Below, piece after piece: positions 9,746-18,674 of a stretch of DNA of 64,000 nt. A model generated the notes under the pieces. That model ran no database searches and was not told the origin of the DNA. It saw only the letters and a list, made by a program, of their open reading frames with translations. Source of the stretch: JAVKBW01 sp964352715 (GTDB taxonomy: Bacteria; Pseudomonadota; Alphaproteobacteria; UBA8366; Aestuariispiraceae); NCBI GenBank assembly GCA_964352715.1, contig CAYGSU010000001.1, positions 71,366 through 135,365 of the forward strand, in the 5' to 3' direction. Each line of letters starts with the position of its first letter. Position 1 is the stretch's first letter. The position numbers were made by a program, and so were the translations under genes.

Positions 9746-10630
9746 TTATGCGCCCCGCAGCTTGAGCTTCTTGCGGGCTTCAGCCGGGGTCAGCACCTTC
9801 GCGCCCATGCGCTCGATTATGCCGACAACCCGTTCGACCAACTGACCGTTCGTCGCCAGCACACCGCGATCCAGATAGATGTTGTCTTCCAGACCGACGC
9901 GGCAATTGCCGCCCATCGCGACCGCGGTCGCCGCCATCGGCATCTGCATGCGCGATATGCCGAAGCCGCTCCACGCCGCGCCGTCGGGCAGGTGATCCTT
10001 CATTGCTTTCATTGTGTCGACGCTCTGGTCCGCGCCCCAGGGAATGCCGAGGCAGATCTGGAACATCGGCGGATCGTCGATCAGGCCTTCCTCGATCATC
10101 TGGCGGGCGAACCGGATATGGCCCAGTTCGAAGACTTCCAGTTCCGGTTTGACACCCCAGGACTGAACCAGTTCCGCCATCTTGCGCAGGGTGGGCGGGG
10201 TCGAAATGTAGATTTCGTCGCCATTGCCGAAATTCAGCGTGCCGCAATCAAGGCTGCAGATTTCAGGCAGGTTTTCCTTCACATGGATCAGCCGTTCTTC
10301 GGGTCCGACCATATCGGTGCCGGGACCGGGCATGGCGGGGTTGTTCGGGTCCGGCGTCCAGTCGCCGCCCATGCCTGCGGTCAGGTTGAGGACGACATCC
10401 GTGCCGCTGGAACGGATCCGGTCGACAGCTTCGCGGAACAGGGCCGGGTCGCGCGACCCCTTGCCGGTTTCCGGATCGCGGACATGAACATGCGCAACCG
10501 CTGCGCCGGCCTTGGCGGCCTCAATTGCGGCATTCGCTACCTGTTCCGGCGTTACCGGAACATTCGGGTTCTTTCCGACCGTGTCGCCGGCGCCGGAAAT
10601 GGCGCAGGTAATGATCACTTCAAAATTCAT
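9746..10630 (-). CDS. BKACE family beta-keto acid cleavage enzyme (DUF849), probable dehydrocarnitine cleavage
   Basis: A protein of 294 residues beginning MNFEVIITCAISGAG, with the zinc-binding HVHVRDPETGKGS segment at about residue 47 and the NLTAGMGG segment near residue 83. BKACE enzymes condense a beta-keto acid with acetyl-CoA to give acetoacetate and a new CoA ester; one known activity converts 3-dehydrocarnitine to betainyl-CoA. An L-carnitine dehydrogenase and a CdhR-like regulator next to it make that the likely reaction here (inference from context). It is the first gene of the minus-strand operon and is divergent from the regulator at 10744, with about 110 bases between. Confidence 0.85.
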   Translation of the reverse strand: MNFEVIITCAISGAGDTVGKNPNVPVTPEQVANAAIEAAKAGAAVAHVHVRDPETGKGSRDPALFREAVDRIRSSGTDVVLNLTAGMGGDWTPDPNNPAMPGPGTDMVGPEERLIHVKENLPEICSLDCGTLNFGNGDEIYISTPPTLRKMAELVQSWGVKPELEVFELGHIRFARQMIEEGLIDDPPMFQICLGIPWGADQSVDTMKAMKDHLPDGAAWSGFGISRMQMPMAATAVAMGGNCRVGLEDNIYLDRGVLATNGQLVERVVGIIERMGAKVLTPAEARKKLKLRGA

Positions 10631-10743
10631 GGAAGGTCTCCTGGAGGAATCGGTTGATGGCCCAAATCATTTGTCATAAGGCTTTCGATGATTTTAACTT
10701 ATTCGCCAATTTGCAGTTTTTTCCGACGAATGACAGAGGCTAG

Positions 10744-11781
10744 ATGAGCGACGAAGCGACCCATGTCAGTTTTGTTCTGGTGCCGCGATTCAACATGATC
10801 GCGCTGATGACCTTTATCGAACCGATGCGGGTTGCGAACTACCTGTCGCCGGAAGCGCTGTACAGCTGGGACTACAGGTCGCCGACGCCGGGCGATGTAA
10901 TCGCCAGCAATGGCCTGAAGGTTGAATGCGGCGCGCTGGAGCAGCCGGATGCGCCGGAATCCAGCATGGTTGCTGTCTGTGCAAGCTGGGGCGCTGAACA
11001 TTACCACAACAAGGAATTGTCGAGCTGGCTGCGTCATCAGGGGCGTCACGGCGCGCAAATGATCGGCGTCGAGCTGGGCGTGTATCAGCTTGCCCGCGCC
11101 GGACTGCTTTCCGGCCACATGGTCACGACGCACTGGTCCTGGCTTCCCGGCTTTGCGGAGGATTATCCGCAGATCGACGTGCGCGAACAATTGTACACGA
11201 CCGACCGCACGGTGATGAGTTGCGCCGGCTTCACGTCAGGCCTCGACCTGATGTTAAGTCTGATTGCCAGACAGCAGGGCGAACAGCTTGCGTCGGAAGT
11301 AGCCAACCAGATCATGCACTATCCGCGCCGTCCGGCCGAAGGCGCGCAGCGCCACGCTACCGGCGGCATCGATTCAGAAGTTCATCCGGAAGTCCGCGCT
11401 GCGATGGCGCTGATCGAGGAGAATATCGAGGAGCCATTGAGCGTGCCGGATCTGTGCGAGAAGCTGGACGTGTCGCAGCGCCAGCTTGAGCGGCTTTTCA
11501 AGCGCGATACCGGCTGCACCATTGTACAGTTCTATTCGCTGCTACGGCTGCAATATGCGCGGGTGCTGCTGACAAGCACGCATATGTCGATCCGGGAAGT
11601 GTCGGCGGCCTGCGGCTTCAACTCGATGTCGTATTTTTCGCAGGCATTTTACAAGACCTTTGGAAAAATGCCGAGCGCCTACCGGCAGTCATGGCCGGAC
11701 AGCGAACCGGCACCGTCCTGGCCGGGCACGGTCTATTCCTTCAATCTCCGAGCGCGCCTGCAAAAAGCACAAAAAGCCTAG
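10744..11781 (+). CDS. GlxA/CdhR-type AraC-family transcriptional regulator
   Basis: A protein of 345 residues: an N-terminal DJ-1/PfpI-like glutamine-amidotransferase fold (about 8-190) and a C-terminal AraC double helix-turn-helix (about 230-325; LCEKLDVSQRQLERLFKRDTG and IREVSAACGFNSMSYFSQAFYKTFG). This layout is that of CdhR, GbdR and SouR, which activate carnitine, betaine and sarcosine catabolism in pseudomonads. It is divergent from the BKACE operon and convergent with the carnitine dehydrogenase gene, so it most likely controls both flanking operons. The start ATG follows a TAG stop with no strong ribosome binding site. Confidence 0.85.
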   Translation: MSDEATHVSFVLVPRFNMIALMTFIEPMRVANYLSPEALYSWDYRSPTPGDVIASNGLKVECGALEQPDAPESSMVAVCASWGAEHYHNKELSSWLRHQGRHGAQMIGVELGVYQLARAGLLSGHMVTTHWSWLPGFAEDYPQIDVREQLYTTDRTVMSCAGFTSGLDLMLSLIARQQGEQLASEVANQIMHYPRRPAEGAQRHATGGIDSEVHPEVRAAMALIEENIEEPLSVPDLCEKLDVSQRQLERLFKRDTGCTIVQFYSLLRLQYARVLLTSTHMSIREVSAACGFNSMSYFSQAFYKTFGKMPSAYRQSWPDSEPAPSWPGTVYSFNLRARLQKAQKA

Positions 11782-11793
11782 GCGTTTCCGGCA

Positions 11794-12744
11794 TCAGCCT
11801 TTCGCCTGTCTGACCGCTTTGAGAATACCGACAATGGCGCGGTCGCGTTCCGCCGCCATCTCCTCGAAACCCCGGTCGCCAGCTATTTCATTGCAGCCGT
11901 CAACCATGGCGTCGCGCAGCTCCTTCGTCAGTTCCGGCGCTTCCAGCCGGGTCCAGGGCAGTTTCAGCGCCGGCCCGAACTGATCGAGATTGGTCGCCAT
12001 GCCGCCTGCGCCGCAGGCAACATGAAACGCCATGCACTGGCCCAGCACGGCCATGCGCGGGCCCGGGCCGTTTATGAGGGCGATGTCTATATCTTCCGGT
12101 GTGGCTTCACCGTTCGCCACCATGTGAAGGGCTTCACGCCACAGGGCCTCCTGCAGGCGTGTCGCAACGAAACCCGGGACTTCCTTCTTCATTACCAGCG
12201 GCGCCTTGCCGGCGACCTCGTAAAACCGCCGCGCCCAGTCGACAGCGGCCGGATCGGTTTTCTTGCCGCCGATGATCTCGACCAGCGGCAACAGATAGGG
12301 CGGGTTGAACGGGTGCCCGATGACGGTGCGATCCGGCGTCGAACACTTTTCCTGGATATCGGTCATCGGCAGGCCCGACGTGCTGGATGAAATGACAATG
12401 CCGGGTCTTACCAGCCGGCCCAGTTTCTCATACAGGTCCTGTTTGATCGCCAGGTTTTCCGGGCCGCTTTCCTGCACGAACTCGGCATCGGCAACGGCGG
12501 CTTCCAGATCGTCCGTTACGACCAGGTTGTCGAGCGAAGCGCCGGGGGCCAGACCAAGCTCGGTGAGGCTGATCCAGGCTGTTTCCAGCACCTGAGTAAA
12601 AGCGGGCTTCTCGTCCATGCTGTGCAGATAGGCTGTCGTCTGATAGCCGCGCGCCAGAAAGTGTGCCGTCCAGCCTGCGCCGATCGGCCCGGCCCCGAGG
12701 CTGGCGATGCGGCGAACGTCTGATGGTTCCGGTCTGTTGCTCAT
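11794..12744 (-). CDS. L-carnitine dehydrogenase-like 3-hydroxyacyl-CoA dehydrogenase family protein
   Basis: A protein of 316 residues with an NAD-binding site SLGAGPIGAGWTAHFLARG (about 15-33), the conserved SSSTSGLPMTDIQ segment (about 115) and the catalytic HPFNPPYLLPLVEIIGG region (about 142-158). Short length and the HPFNPP motif fit stand-alone L-carnitine dehydrogenase, which oxidises L-carnitine to 3-dehydrocarnitine with NAD+. It is 6 bases downstream of the CaiD-like gene in the same operon, and its product would feed the BKACE enzyme encoded nearby. A related 3-hydroxybutyryl-CoA dehydrogenase function is less likely given this context. Confidence 0.8.
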   Translation of the reverse strand: MSNRPEPSDVRRIASLGAGPIGAGWTAHFLARGYQTTAYLHSMDEKPAFTQVLETAWISLTELGLAPGASLDNLVVTDDLEAAVADAEFVQESGPENLAIKQDLYEKLGRLVRPGIVISSSTSGLPMTDIQEKCSTPDRTVIGHPFNPPYLLPLVEIIGGKKTDPAAVDWARRFYEVAGKAPLVMKKEVPGFVATRLQEALWREALHMVANGEATPEDIDIALINGPGPRMAVLGQCMAFHVACGAGGMATNLDQFGPALKLPWTRLEAPELTKELRDAMVDGCNEIAGDRGFEEMAAERDRAIVGILKAVRQAKG

Positions 12745-12750
12745 GTTGGT

Positions 12751-13554
12751 TTACCGTCCCTTGAATACCGGTTCACGTTTTTCGACAAAGGCCTGAATGC
12801 CTTCCCTTGAATCTTCCGACCGCAGCATTGCCCGATAGGTCGGCAGGTCGCCGGTGCGCATGATGTCGAACGCCTTTTCAAGCGGCGCGCCTTCAATGCT
12901 GCGCAGAACTTCCTTCACGGTCTGAAGCGCCAGCGGCGCGGATTTCGCAAGCTGGTGCGCCCATTCCCGCGCTGTTTCCATCAGCTTGTCATAGGGCACA
13001 ACCTTGTTGACCAGACCATACCCAGCCGCTTCTTCTGCCCCCATCCGGCGGCCGAGAAACAGCATTTCGACGGCGATATTGTAGGGCAGGCGGCGCGGCA
13101 ACCGTTGCAGCGCGCCGGCATCCGGCACAATGCCGAGCGGCATTTCCGGCAGGGCGAATTCAACATGATCGGCGGCGATCAGCAGGTCGGCGCTCATTGC
13201 CAGCTCAAACCCGCCGCCAATGACCAGACCGTTCAGAGCGGCGATGACCGGTTTGTTCAGCTTCCAGTTCTCGGTCAGGCCGGCAAATCCGCCCTCGCCG
13301 AAATCACCGGTTTCCCACCAGTTGTCGATGCCCGTGTCGCTGTCGTTGACATCCTTCAGGTCCCAGCCGGCCGAAAAAATCTTCTGCCCGGCGGCTGTGA
13401 CGATGCCGACGCGCAGGTCGGGGTCTTCCCGCAACAGGGTGAAGGCGGCGGCGAGTTCCCGGCTCATCTCATCGTTGATGGCATTCACCTTCGGCTTGTC
13501 CAGCGTGACTTCCAGCACATGGCCATCCCGTACGACGGTAACAAAATTCGACAC
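12751..13554 (-). CDS. caiD: Enoyl-CoA hydratase/isomerase family protein, CaiD-like crotonobetainyl-CoA hydratase
   Basis: A crotonase-fold protein of 267 residues whose sequence tracks E. coli CaiD closely: FSAGWDLK near residue 58, GGFAGLTE near 87, GGGFELAMSADLLIAADH near 110, LPEMPLGIVPDAGALQRLP near 137, and FVEKREPVFKGR at the end. CaiD interconverts L-carnitinyl-CoA and crotonobetainyl-CoA. With the downstream L-carnitine dehydrogenase it suggests entry of crotonobetaine or gamma-butyrobetaine into carnitine oxidation. The symbol rests on remembered sequence similarity and context, not on a search. Confidence 0.78.
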   Translation of the reverse strand: MSNFVTVVRDGHVLEVTLDKPKVNAINDEMSRELAAAFTLLREDPDLRVGIVTAAGQKIFSAGWDLKDVNDSDTGIDNWWETGDFGEGGFAGLTENWKLNKPVIAALNGLVIGGGFELAMSADLLIAADHVEFALPEMPLGIVPDAGALQRLPRRLPYNIAVEMLFLGRRMGAEEAAGYGLVNKVVPYDKLMETAREWAHQLAKSAPLALQTVKEVLRSIEGAPLEKAFDIMRTGDLPTYRAMLRSEDSREGIQAFVEKREPVFKGR

Positions 13555-13820
13555 GTTTAAACCCTTTCAAGAACAATCTGCCAGCTATCGCGGCGACGCG
13601 GCCGCAGTACATGCCTGCAGCAATCTTCACCGCCATGGCTGGCTGGTTTGCGAGAATTTCGCCAGAAAGTGAGAATTTCCGTCACCGGGTCGCATGCGGT
13701 TGCGACAAGCCGGCGCATAGCCCGGCCTGAGCAATCCGTTGACTTGGCCGCGCCAGAGGGATTTATCATCGAAGGCAACCTCCCGTTTAACGACGTCATT
13801 TTCTTCCCAGAGACTGCTAC

Positions 13821-15533
13821 ATGCCCGGTGACAACGCGAAATACTGGCATCTGTTCATTCCGAAATCCTACACCGTGCTGCGCGAGGGGTACGGATTTGG
13901 TGATTTCAAAAGCGATGCCGTCAGCGGGTTGACGGTCGCCATTGTCGCCCTGCCGCTGGCTATGGCGCTGGCGATCGCCTCCGGCGTCGGGCCGGAACGC
14001 GGCCTTTTCACCGCCGTCGTTGCCGGATTCATCATTTCGGCGCTGGGCGGCAGCCGCTTCCAGATCGGCGGCCCGACAGGCGCGTTCGTTGTCGTTGTGT
14101 TCAACATCGTCGCCCAGTTCGGGTATGAAGGGCTGGTTCTGGCCACGATCATGGCCGGGATCATTCTGCTTGTGGCGGGGTTCGTCGGCTTTGGCACCTA
14201 TATCAAGTACATCCCCTATCCGGTGGTCACCGGGTTTACCGGCGGGATCGCCGTAATCATCTTTTCCAGCCAGATAAAGGATCTGCTGGGCCTGCAGATC
14301 GACGATGTGCCGGCTGAATTCCTGCCAAAGTGGTCGTCCTATATCGGCCATTTCGAAACGCTGAACATCGCCACCGCCGCGCTTGGTCTGGGGGCCGTGG
14401 CGGCGATTGTGGCGATGCGGAAATATGCGCCGAAATGGCCGGCATTCCTGATCTGCGTTGTCGGCGGGACGCTTCTGGTCTGGGGGCTTGATCTTGACGC
14501 GGAAACCATCGGCCGGCGCTTCGGCGCCATTCCCAGTGGCCTGCCTGTTCCGCAGCTTCCCGATTTCGGGTCGCTGACCTATGCCCGATTCGTCGAACTG
14601 CTGCCCAGCGCCTTTACCATCGCCTTCCTTGCAGGGGTCGAATCCCTGCTGTCCGCTGTTGTCGCCGATGGCATGACAGGCCGCCGACACCGGTCGAACT
14701 GCGAACTGGTGGCGCAAGGCTTCGCCAATCTCGGTTCCGCCGCGATGGGCGGCATCCCTGCGACGGGGGCGATTGCCCGCACTGTCACCAACATCCGCTC
14801 CGGCGCACGCTCGCCGATCTCCGGCATGCTGCATGCGATGTTTCTGCTGTTGTTCATGCTAACCCTCGCGCCGTTGATGGGTTATGTGCCGCTCGCAGCC
14901 CTTGGTGCAGTGCTGGTCGTGGTCGCCTGGAACATGAGCGAGTACAAGCATTTCCTGCGCCTGATGAACGCGCCGGTCGGCGACCGGGTGGTGCTGTTGC
15001 TGACATTCGGGCTGACCGTGATGGTCGATCTGACCGTGGCGATCGAGGTTGGCGTCGTGCTCGCGGCGATCCTGTTCATGCACCGCATGGCGCAGGCGGT
15101 GGAAGTCGAAACCCATACGCGTCTGATCGATGAGGATGTTGACGATATCACCGACGAACCCCGGACCCGCTATACCGGCTTCAGCGATCTGCCGGACGGG
15201 GTGGCGGTCTACACCATCAACGGGCCGTTCTTTTTCGGTGCGGCCGCCAAGCTGGGGGGCATCCTGCAGCAGGTTGGCGGGTCGCCGAAAGTGCTGATCC
15301 TGAACATGAAAAATGTGCCATTGATCGATGCGACCGGCATGGCTGCGCTCGCCAAATTTTTCGAGCAGTGTCAAGCGATGGGAACCCATGTGATCCTCAG
15401 CGGTGTGCCGCCGCAGCCTGCCAAGGCGATCGGCGATATGAGCGAGGCACTGTCGGGTTGTTCCTATGAGTTTGCTGCCAATTTCGCCGAGGCGCGCAGC
15501 AAGGCGGACGGTGTGATCGGTCGGCCGGCGTGA
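13821..15533 (+). CDS. SulP family inorganic anion transporter with C-terminal STAS domain
   Basis: A protein of 570 residues with ten or more hydrophobic segments between about 25 and 430, the SulP signature around GLTVAIVALPLAMALAIASGVGPERGLF (cited as two parts: GLTVAIVALPLAMALAIA and SGVGPERGLF), and a STAS domain at about 455-560 (VLILNMKNVPLIDATGMAAL). SulP proteins carry sulfate, bicarbonate or dicarboxylates, usually with H+ or Na+. The substrate is not decided by context. The gene stands alone, divergent from the CaiD-like operon. I chose the ATG at 13821; no strong Shine-Dalgarno is visible. Confidence 0.88.
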   Translation: MPGDNAKYWHLFIPKSYTVLREGYGFGDFKSDAVSGLTVAIVALPLAMALAIASGVGPERGLFTAVVAGFIISALGGSRFQIGGPTGAFVVVVFNIVAQFGYEGLVLATIMAGIILLVAGFVGFGTYIKYIPYPVVTGFTGGIAVIIFSSQIKDLLGLQIDDVPAEFLPKWSSYIGHFETLNIATAALGLGAVAAIVAMRKYAPKWPAFLICVVGGTLLVWGLDLDAETIGRRFGAIPSGLPVPQLPDFGSLTYARFVELLPSAFTIAFLAGVESLLSAVVADGMTGRRHRSNCELVAQGFANLGSAAMGGIPATGAIARTVTNIRSGARSPISGMLHAMFLLLFMLTLAPLMGYVPLAALGAVLVVVAWNMSEYKHFLRLMNAPVGDRVVLLLTFGLTVMVDLTVAIEVGVVLAAILFMHRMAQAVEVETHTRLIDEDVDDITDEPRTRYTGFSDLPDGVAVYTINGPFFFGAAAKLGGILQQVGGSPKVLILNMKNVPLIDATGMAALAKFFEQCQAMGTHVILSGVPPQPAKAIGDMSEALSGCSYEFAANFAEARSKADGVIGRPA

Positions 15534-15562
15534 ACAGCGCCGCAGCGGAAGATGCGCCGATT

Positions 15563-16409
15563 CTAGGCCTTCCGGGCCCTCAAGAAAGCGTCCTGGATTT
15601 TGTCGCCGGTTACCGGTTTGCTGAACAGATACCCCTGGACGATATCGCAGTTCATTTCCGCCAACCGGTCGGCAACGTCTTGCGTTTCGACGCCTTCGGC
15701 GCAGACAACCAACCCCAGTTCATGGGAAAGCTTGACGATGGCTTCGACGATAATGTCTGCCGCCTTTTTGTGCAGGATTTCGGAAGCCAGAGACATATCG
15801 ATTTTTAGTTCGGTAAAAGGCAGATGATACAGTTGCAGCAGCGATGAAAAGCCGGTGCCGAAATCGTCGATCGCCAGGTGGATGCCCTTCAGGCGAAGAC
15901 GTGACAGAATGTCCATGCCGGTCTTGACGTCCGACATCACGGCGTTCTCGGTGATCTCCAGCGTTAGCCGATCCTGAGATATGCCGGCCCGTTTCGCCAG
16001 TAATTCAAGGTAGTCCGGTATTGTCAGATCGTTTATCAGTCTGGGCGAATAGTTGATGCTCACCCGGGGATAAAGACCAACTTTCTGCCAGGTCGAAAAC
16101 TGGGCCATCACCATGTCGATGACACTTNNNNNNNNNNNNNNNNNNNNNNNNNNNNNNNNNNNNNNNNNNNNNNNNNNNNNNNNNNNNNNNNNNNNNNNNN
16201 NNNNNNNNNNNNNNNNNNNNNNNNNNNTTGAATTCATCGAAGTTGTTTGCGGTGATTGCATCGCAATTCAGGTTCTTGACCAGATCGGCAACATAGGTCG
16301 ACATGAATTTTTCATCATCGACAACACAGACAGTCAGGGTCTCTGATTCCGTGTCTGACGCATTTAGGGTCTGCGGAAAATCTACCGAATTTTTTTCATT
16401 GAATGTCAT
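15563..16409 (-). CDS. Receiver-EAL two-component c-di-GMP phosphodiesterase, interrupted by an assembly gap
   Basis: On the minus strand, the part right of the gap encodes the N terminus with a receiver-domain start (LTVCVVDDEKFMSTYVADLV). The part left of the gap encodes the C-terminal two thirds of an EAL domain, including VSINYSPRLI, LEITENAVM, AIDDFGTGFSSL, ELKID and CAEGVETQDVADRL. The 100 Ns hide the rest of the receiver, including the phospho-acceptor aspartate, and the EAL motif itself. The two halves are in different frames across the Ns, so the true gap is not exactly 100 bases; I estimate several hundred bases are missing. The start at 16409 is one option, with 16436 (GTG) another. 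Confidence 0.75.
16128..16227. other. Assembly gap (100 N) inside the receiver-EAL gene
   Basis: One hundred consecutive Ns. The flanks do not overlap each other, and the gene spanning them lacks the middle of both domains, so real sequence is missing and the length 100 is a placeholder. Confidence 0.98.
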
Positions 16410-16957
16410 TACCGATACCCTGCCGCAGGCCCACACGTCGTTTCAGAAGTTACTCGCCGTCTTTCGCATCGATACCTTTTTGCAGGATACTCTGATCGTT
16501 CTGCCAAAAAATGAAATACAAAAAACCGAGCCGCGTTTCCAGCAGTTCGACCCGACACCTGAATGTCTCAAACCCGCATTCTGCCTGCAATCAAGTGCTC
16601 AGCCTCACCCCAAAAACAAACTGTTTTGGCTGTAATTGATTGATCCTACACCCTTATACATCGTTCGTTAACACCGAAATATAACTGATGCCCTTTGCCT
16701 TTGCGTTGACCAAGATCAACTGAGATTGATGCCGATCACGCAGGGTGCTACAAACGATTTTAATACAAAAATTCAGTATATGGCACAGAATATATGCTCA
16801 AATATGAATATCGATGGACATTCCCGGCAAGCACCTTTTCAGACCGCTCTATCTGAGGCCGCGTCAGCCTTTCCAAATCAAGCGATCTGTCGAGGGACCT
16901 TGTTAAAGGAACCGTCAGCGGAGGAGCAGATGAATGCTGGCTTTATTATCTGCAGCG
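16410..16957. other. Non-coding upstream region
   Basis: About 550 bases between the EAL gene and the first CTGATATATTA site. It is more A/T rich than its neighbours and must hold the promoters of the EAL gene and of the PanB-like gene. I see no convincing gene, tRNA or terminator in it; a 100-codon frame starting at 16726 has no ribosome binding site and looks random. Confidence 0.5.
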
Positions 16958-16973
16958 CTGATATATTAGTAGT
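16958..16973 (+). promoter_or_regulatory. Putative GntR operator, copy 1 (upstream of PanB-like gene)
   Basis: CTGATATATTAGTAGT, 27 bases before the ATG of the PanB-like gene. The first 11 bases recur exactly at 18497 and, on the minus strand, at 23966; the site at 19477 (minus strand) matches 10 of the 11. All lie in front of genes of one functional module that includes a GntR regulator, so this is most likely its binding site. The position overlaps where a promoter would be, which fits repression. Confidence 0.55.
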
Positions 16974-16999
16974 CGACAATTTCAGAAGCGAGACAATCA

Positions 17000-17827
17000 A
17001 TGCCCAGAATTTTCACATTTGGCGGTAAACAGGTAGAGCGGAATGTTACGGTCGCTGATCTCATTGCCGGCAAGGGTAAGCGCCAGTTCACCGAAACCAC
17101 GGTTTTCAGCATAGACGACGCCATTACCGGCGCAGAAGCCGGGATTGATGTTCTGCGCCCTGAAGACACCTTCGTGAAAGAAACGGTCGCCGCCGCACCG
17201 GGCACGTTTATTTCTGCGCTCATTCCCTTTGACGCCTATGAAACCCCGGACCAAATCCTGGGTGCGGCCATCAGGGCTGTCAGCGCCGGGGCCGATGCTG
17301 TCTACACGCCGCGCAGCCTGGATATTGTAGAAATGCTGGCCAGGGAAGGAATTCCGGTTCAGGGGCATGTCGGCCTTGTTCCCCGCAAATCGACCTGGGT
17401 TGGCGGGTTGCGACCGATCGGCAAGACCTGTGAAGAAGCGCTGGGCGTTCTGCAGGCCTGCAAGGATCTGGAAAACGCCGGCGCCTATGCGGCGGAGGTT
17501 GAACTGGTGCCGCCGGAAACCCTGGCAGAAATCAACCCGCTGACATCGCTGGTGACGTATTCCATCGGCTGCGGTGGCGTCGGCGATGTTATCTTCCTGT
17601 TTATGGACGATATCTGCGGCGCACTGGAAAACCCGCCCCGGCACGCCAAGGCCTATGGCGATACTCTGAGCCTGCGCAAGCAAATCCGCAGTGAACAGAC
17701 GCGCGCTCTGAAGGCCTTCAAAAGCGATGTCGACGCCGGAACGTTTCCCGGGCCTGGTTATGCGAGCAGAATGCCGGAAAGCGAACTCGCGAAGCTTCGA
17801 GAGAAACTGGCGGAATTTGGTAACTAA
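17000..17827 (+). CDS. PanB-like ketopantoate hydroxymethyltransferase-family protein
   Basis: A protein of 275 residues with the opening VTVADLIAGKGKRQFTETTV and the block IPVQGHVGLVPRKSTWVGG (about residues 114-132), which match the PEP mutase/isocitrate lyase-like barrel of PanB (normally GHIGLTPQ). Its length is that of PanB. The acidic metal-binding pattern is divergent, and the gene sits in a regulated catabolic module rather than with panC, so another aldol-type or C-C lyase reaction is possible. An operator-like motif ends 27 bases upstream of its ATG. Confidence 0.7.
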   Translation: MPRIFTFGGKQVERNVTVADLIAGKGKRQFTETTVFSIDDAITGAEAGIDVLRPEDTFVKETVAAAPGTFISALIPFDAYETPDQILGAAIRAVSAGADAVYTPRSLDIVEMLAREGIPVQGHVGLVPRKSTWVGGLRPIGKTCEEALGVLQACKDLENAGAYAAEVELVPPETLAEINPLTSLVTYSIGCGGVGDVIFLFMDDICGALENPPRHAKAYGDTLSLRKQIRSEQTRALKAFKSDVDAGTFPGPGYASRMPESELAKLREKLAEFGN

Positions 17828-17854
17828 GCCCGGGTTGATTCCGGTCGGTCAGGC

Positions 17855-18031
17855 TTATTTCTTTTTCTTCCGCTCTTCCGGAAAGATCCACAGCGCAAAG
17901 ATCATGAACGCGCCCAGCCCAACGGCGACCCATGGCGTATACGGCTGCCCGGCTTCGGACTGAAAGTGATACACACCTCCGGAAGCGATGATAACCAGCA
18001 GACACAGGATCAGTTTGATGTTGGTTGGCAC
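17855..18031 (-). CDS. Small two-helix membrane protein (58 aa)
   Basis: A short frame from a GTG at 18031 preceded by AGGAGA seven bases upstream. The product begins MPTNIKLILCLLVIIASGGV, has a second hydrophobic stretch (PWVAVGLGAFMIFALWIF), and ends in a lysine-rich tail EERKKKK. It lies 18 bases downstream of the membrane protein gene at 18050-18454 on the same strand, so the two form an operon. No family is recognised. The function may be as an accessory of the neighbouring membrane protein. Confidence 0.65.
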   Translation of the reverse strand: MPTNIKLILCLLVIIASGGVYHFQSEAGQPYTPWVAVGLGAFMIFALWIFPEERKKKK

Positions 18032-18049
18032 GGATAAGTCTCCTCTGTG

Positions 18050-18454
18050 TTAGTTGCCGGGCGGCAGCGCGTTGACGGCAACGGAAACGATAAGGCATTG
18101 GAACGCAACCACGGTCAGCAGCCGCATAAAAAACGGCATTCGGCAACGCGCAAGGAACTGGACGAACAAGGGGCCGGCGAGCAGGCCGAGGCCGGCTGAA
18201 ACAATCACCGGCGCTGCTGACGGGCTGGCGGTAAACAGCATCGTGAGAATGTAGAGCAGCCCGATCAGGCCAACGCCGATCGCGAGCGCCAGGGAAGAGG
18301 TAACGCCGTCCTCGACGGTATTGAAATCGAACGGCAGGCTGTTGCTGATCACCACGGCGCCCCCGGCAAAGACAATGCCGCAGGACAGGGCGAGCAGCAG
18401 GATAACCGGACCGAATTCGGGCGTAAGACCGACACTGTTCAAGAACCCGTCCAA
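18050..18454 (-). CDS. Four-helix integral membrane protein of unknown function
   Basis: 134 residues with four predicted transmembrane stretches (about 16-36, 50-68, 76-95 and 103-125). The start is a TTG preceded by AGGTGA at suitable spacing; no in-frame ATG exists near it. It is divergent from the GntR regulator gene across about 220 bases that hold the second CTGATATATTA site, so it is probably under the same control. I do not recognise the family. Confidence 0.6.
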   Translation of the reverse strand: MDGFLNSVGLTPEFGPVILLLALSCGIVFAGGAVVISNSLPFDFNTVEDGVTSSLALAIGVGLIGLLYILTMLFTASPSAAPVIVSAGLGLLAGPLFVQFLARCRMPFFMRLLTVVAFQCLIVSVAVNALPPGN

Positions 18455-18496
18455 AACACGTCACCTGTTCAAGGATTGCCTGAGATTATTGCCAAA

Positions 18497-18512
18497 CTGA
18501 TATATTAATAAT
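18497..18512 (+). promoter_or_regulatory. Putative GntR operator, copy 2 (divergent promoter region)
   Basis: CTGATATATTAATAAT lies between the small membrane operon and the GntR gene, within an A/T-rich stretch. It shares its first 11 bases exactly with the sites at 16958 and 23966, and 10 of 11 with that at 19477. The position would allow autoregulation of the GntR gene and control of the divergent operon. Confidence 0.55.
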
Positions 18513-18674
18513 ATACATGTCATGCAGGTTTCGCAATTGCATAGATTTCTGTCCGGACACGGATTCGGCACTCTTGACTTGTCTTTAATACCAGATGTTG
18601 TTGTAAATCGAACGGTGACCTCACTGTCATGATCTTTAACGGCGGCCCGCCGACCTTACTTACGGAGCGACAAT

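Noticed and set aside
13557..14834. Open frame of 425 codons antisense to the SulP gene
   Set aside because: Composition is rich in Gly, Asp, Arg and Gln in shadow fashion; the plus strand encodes an obvious transporter.
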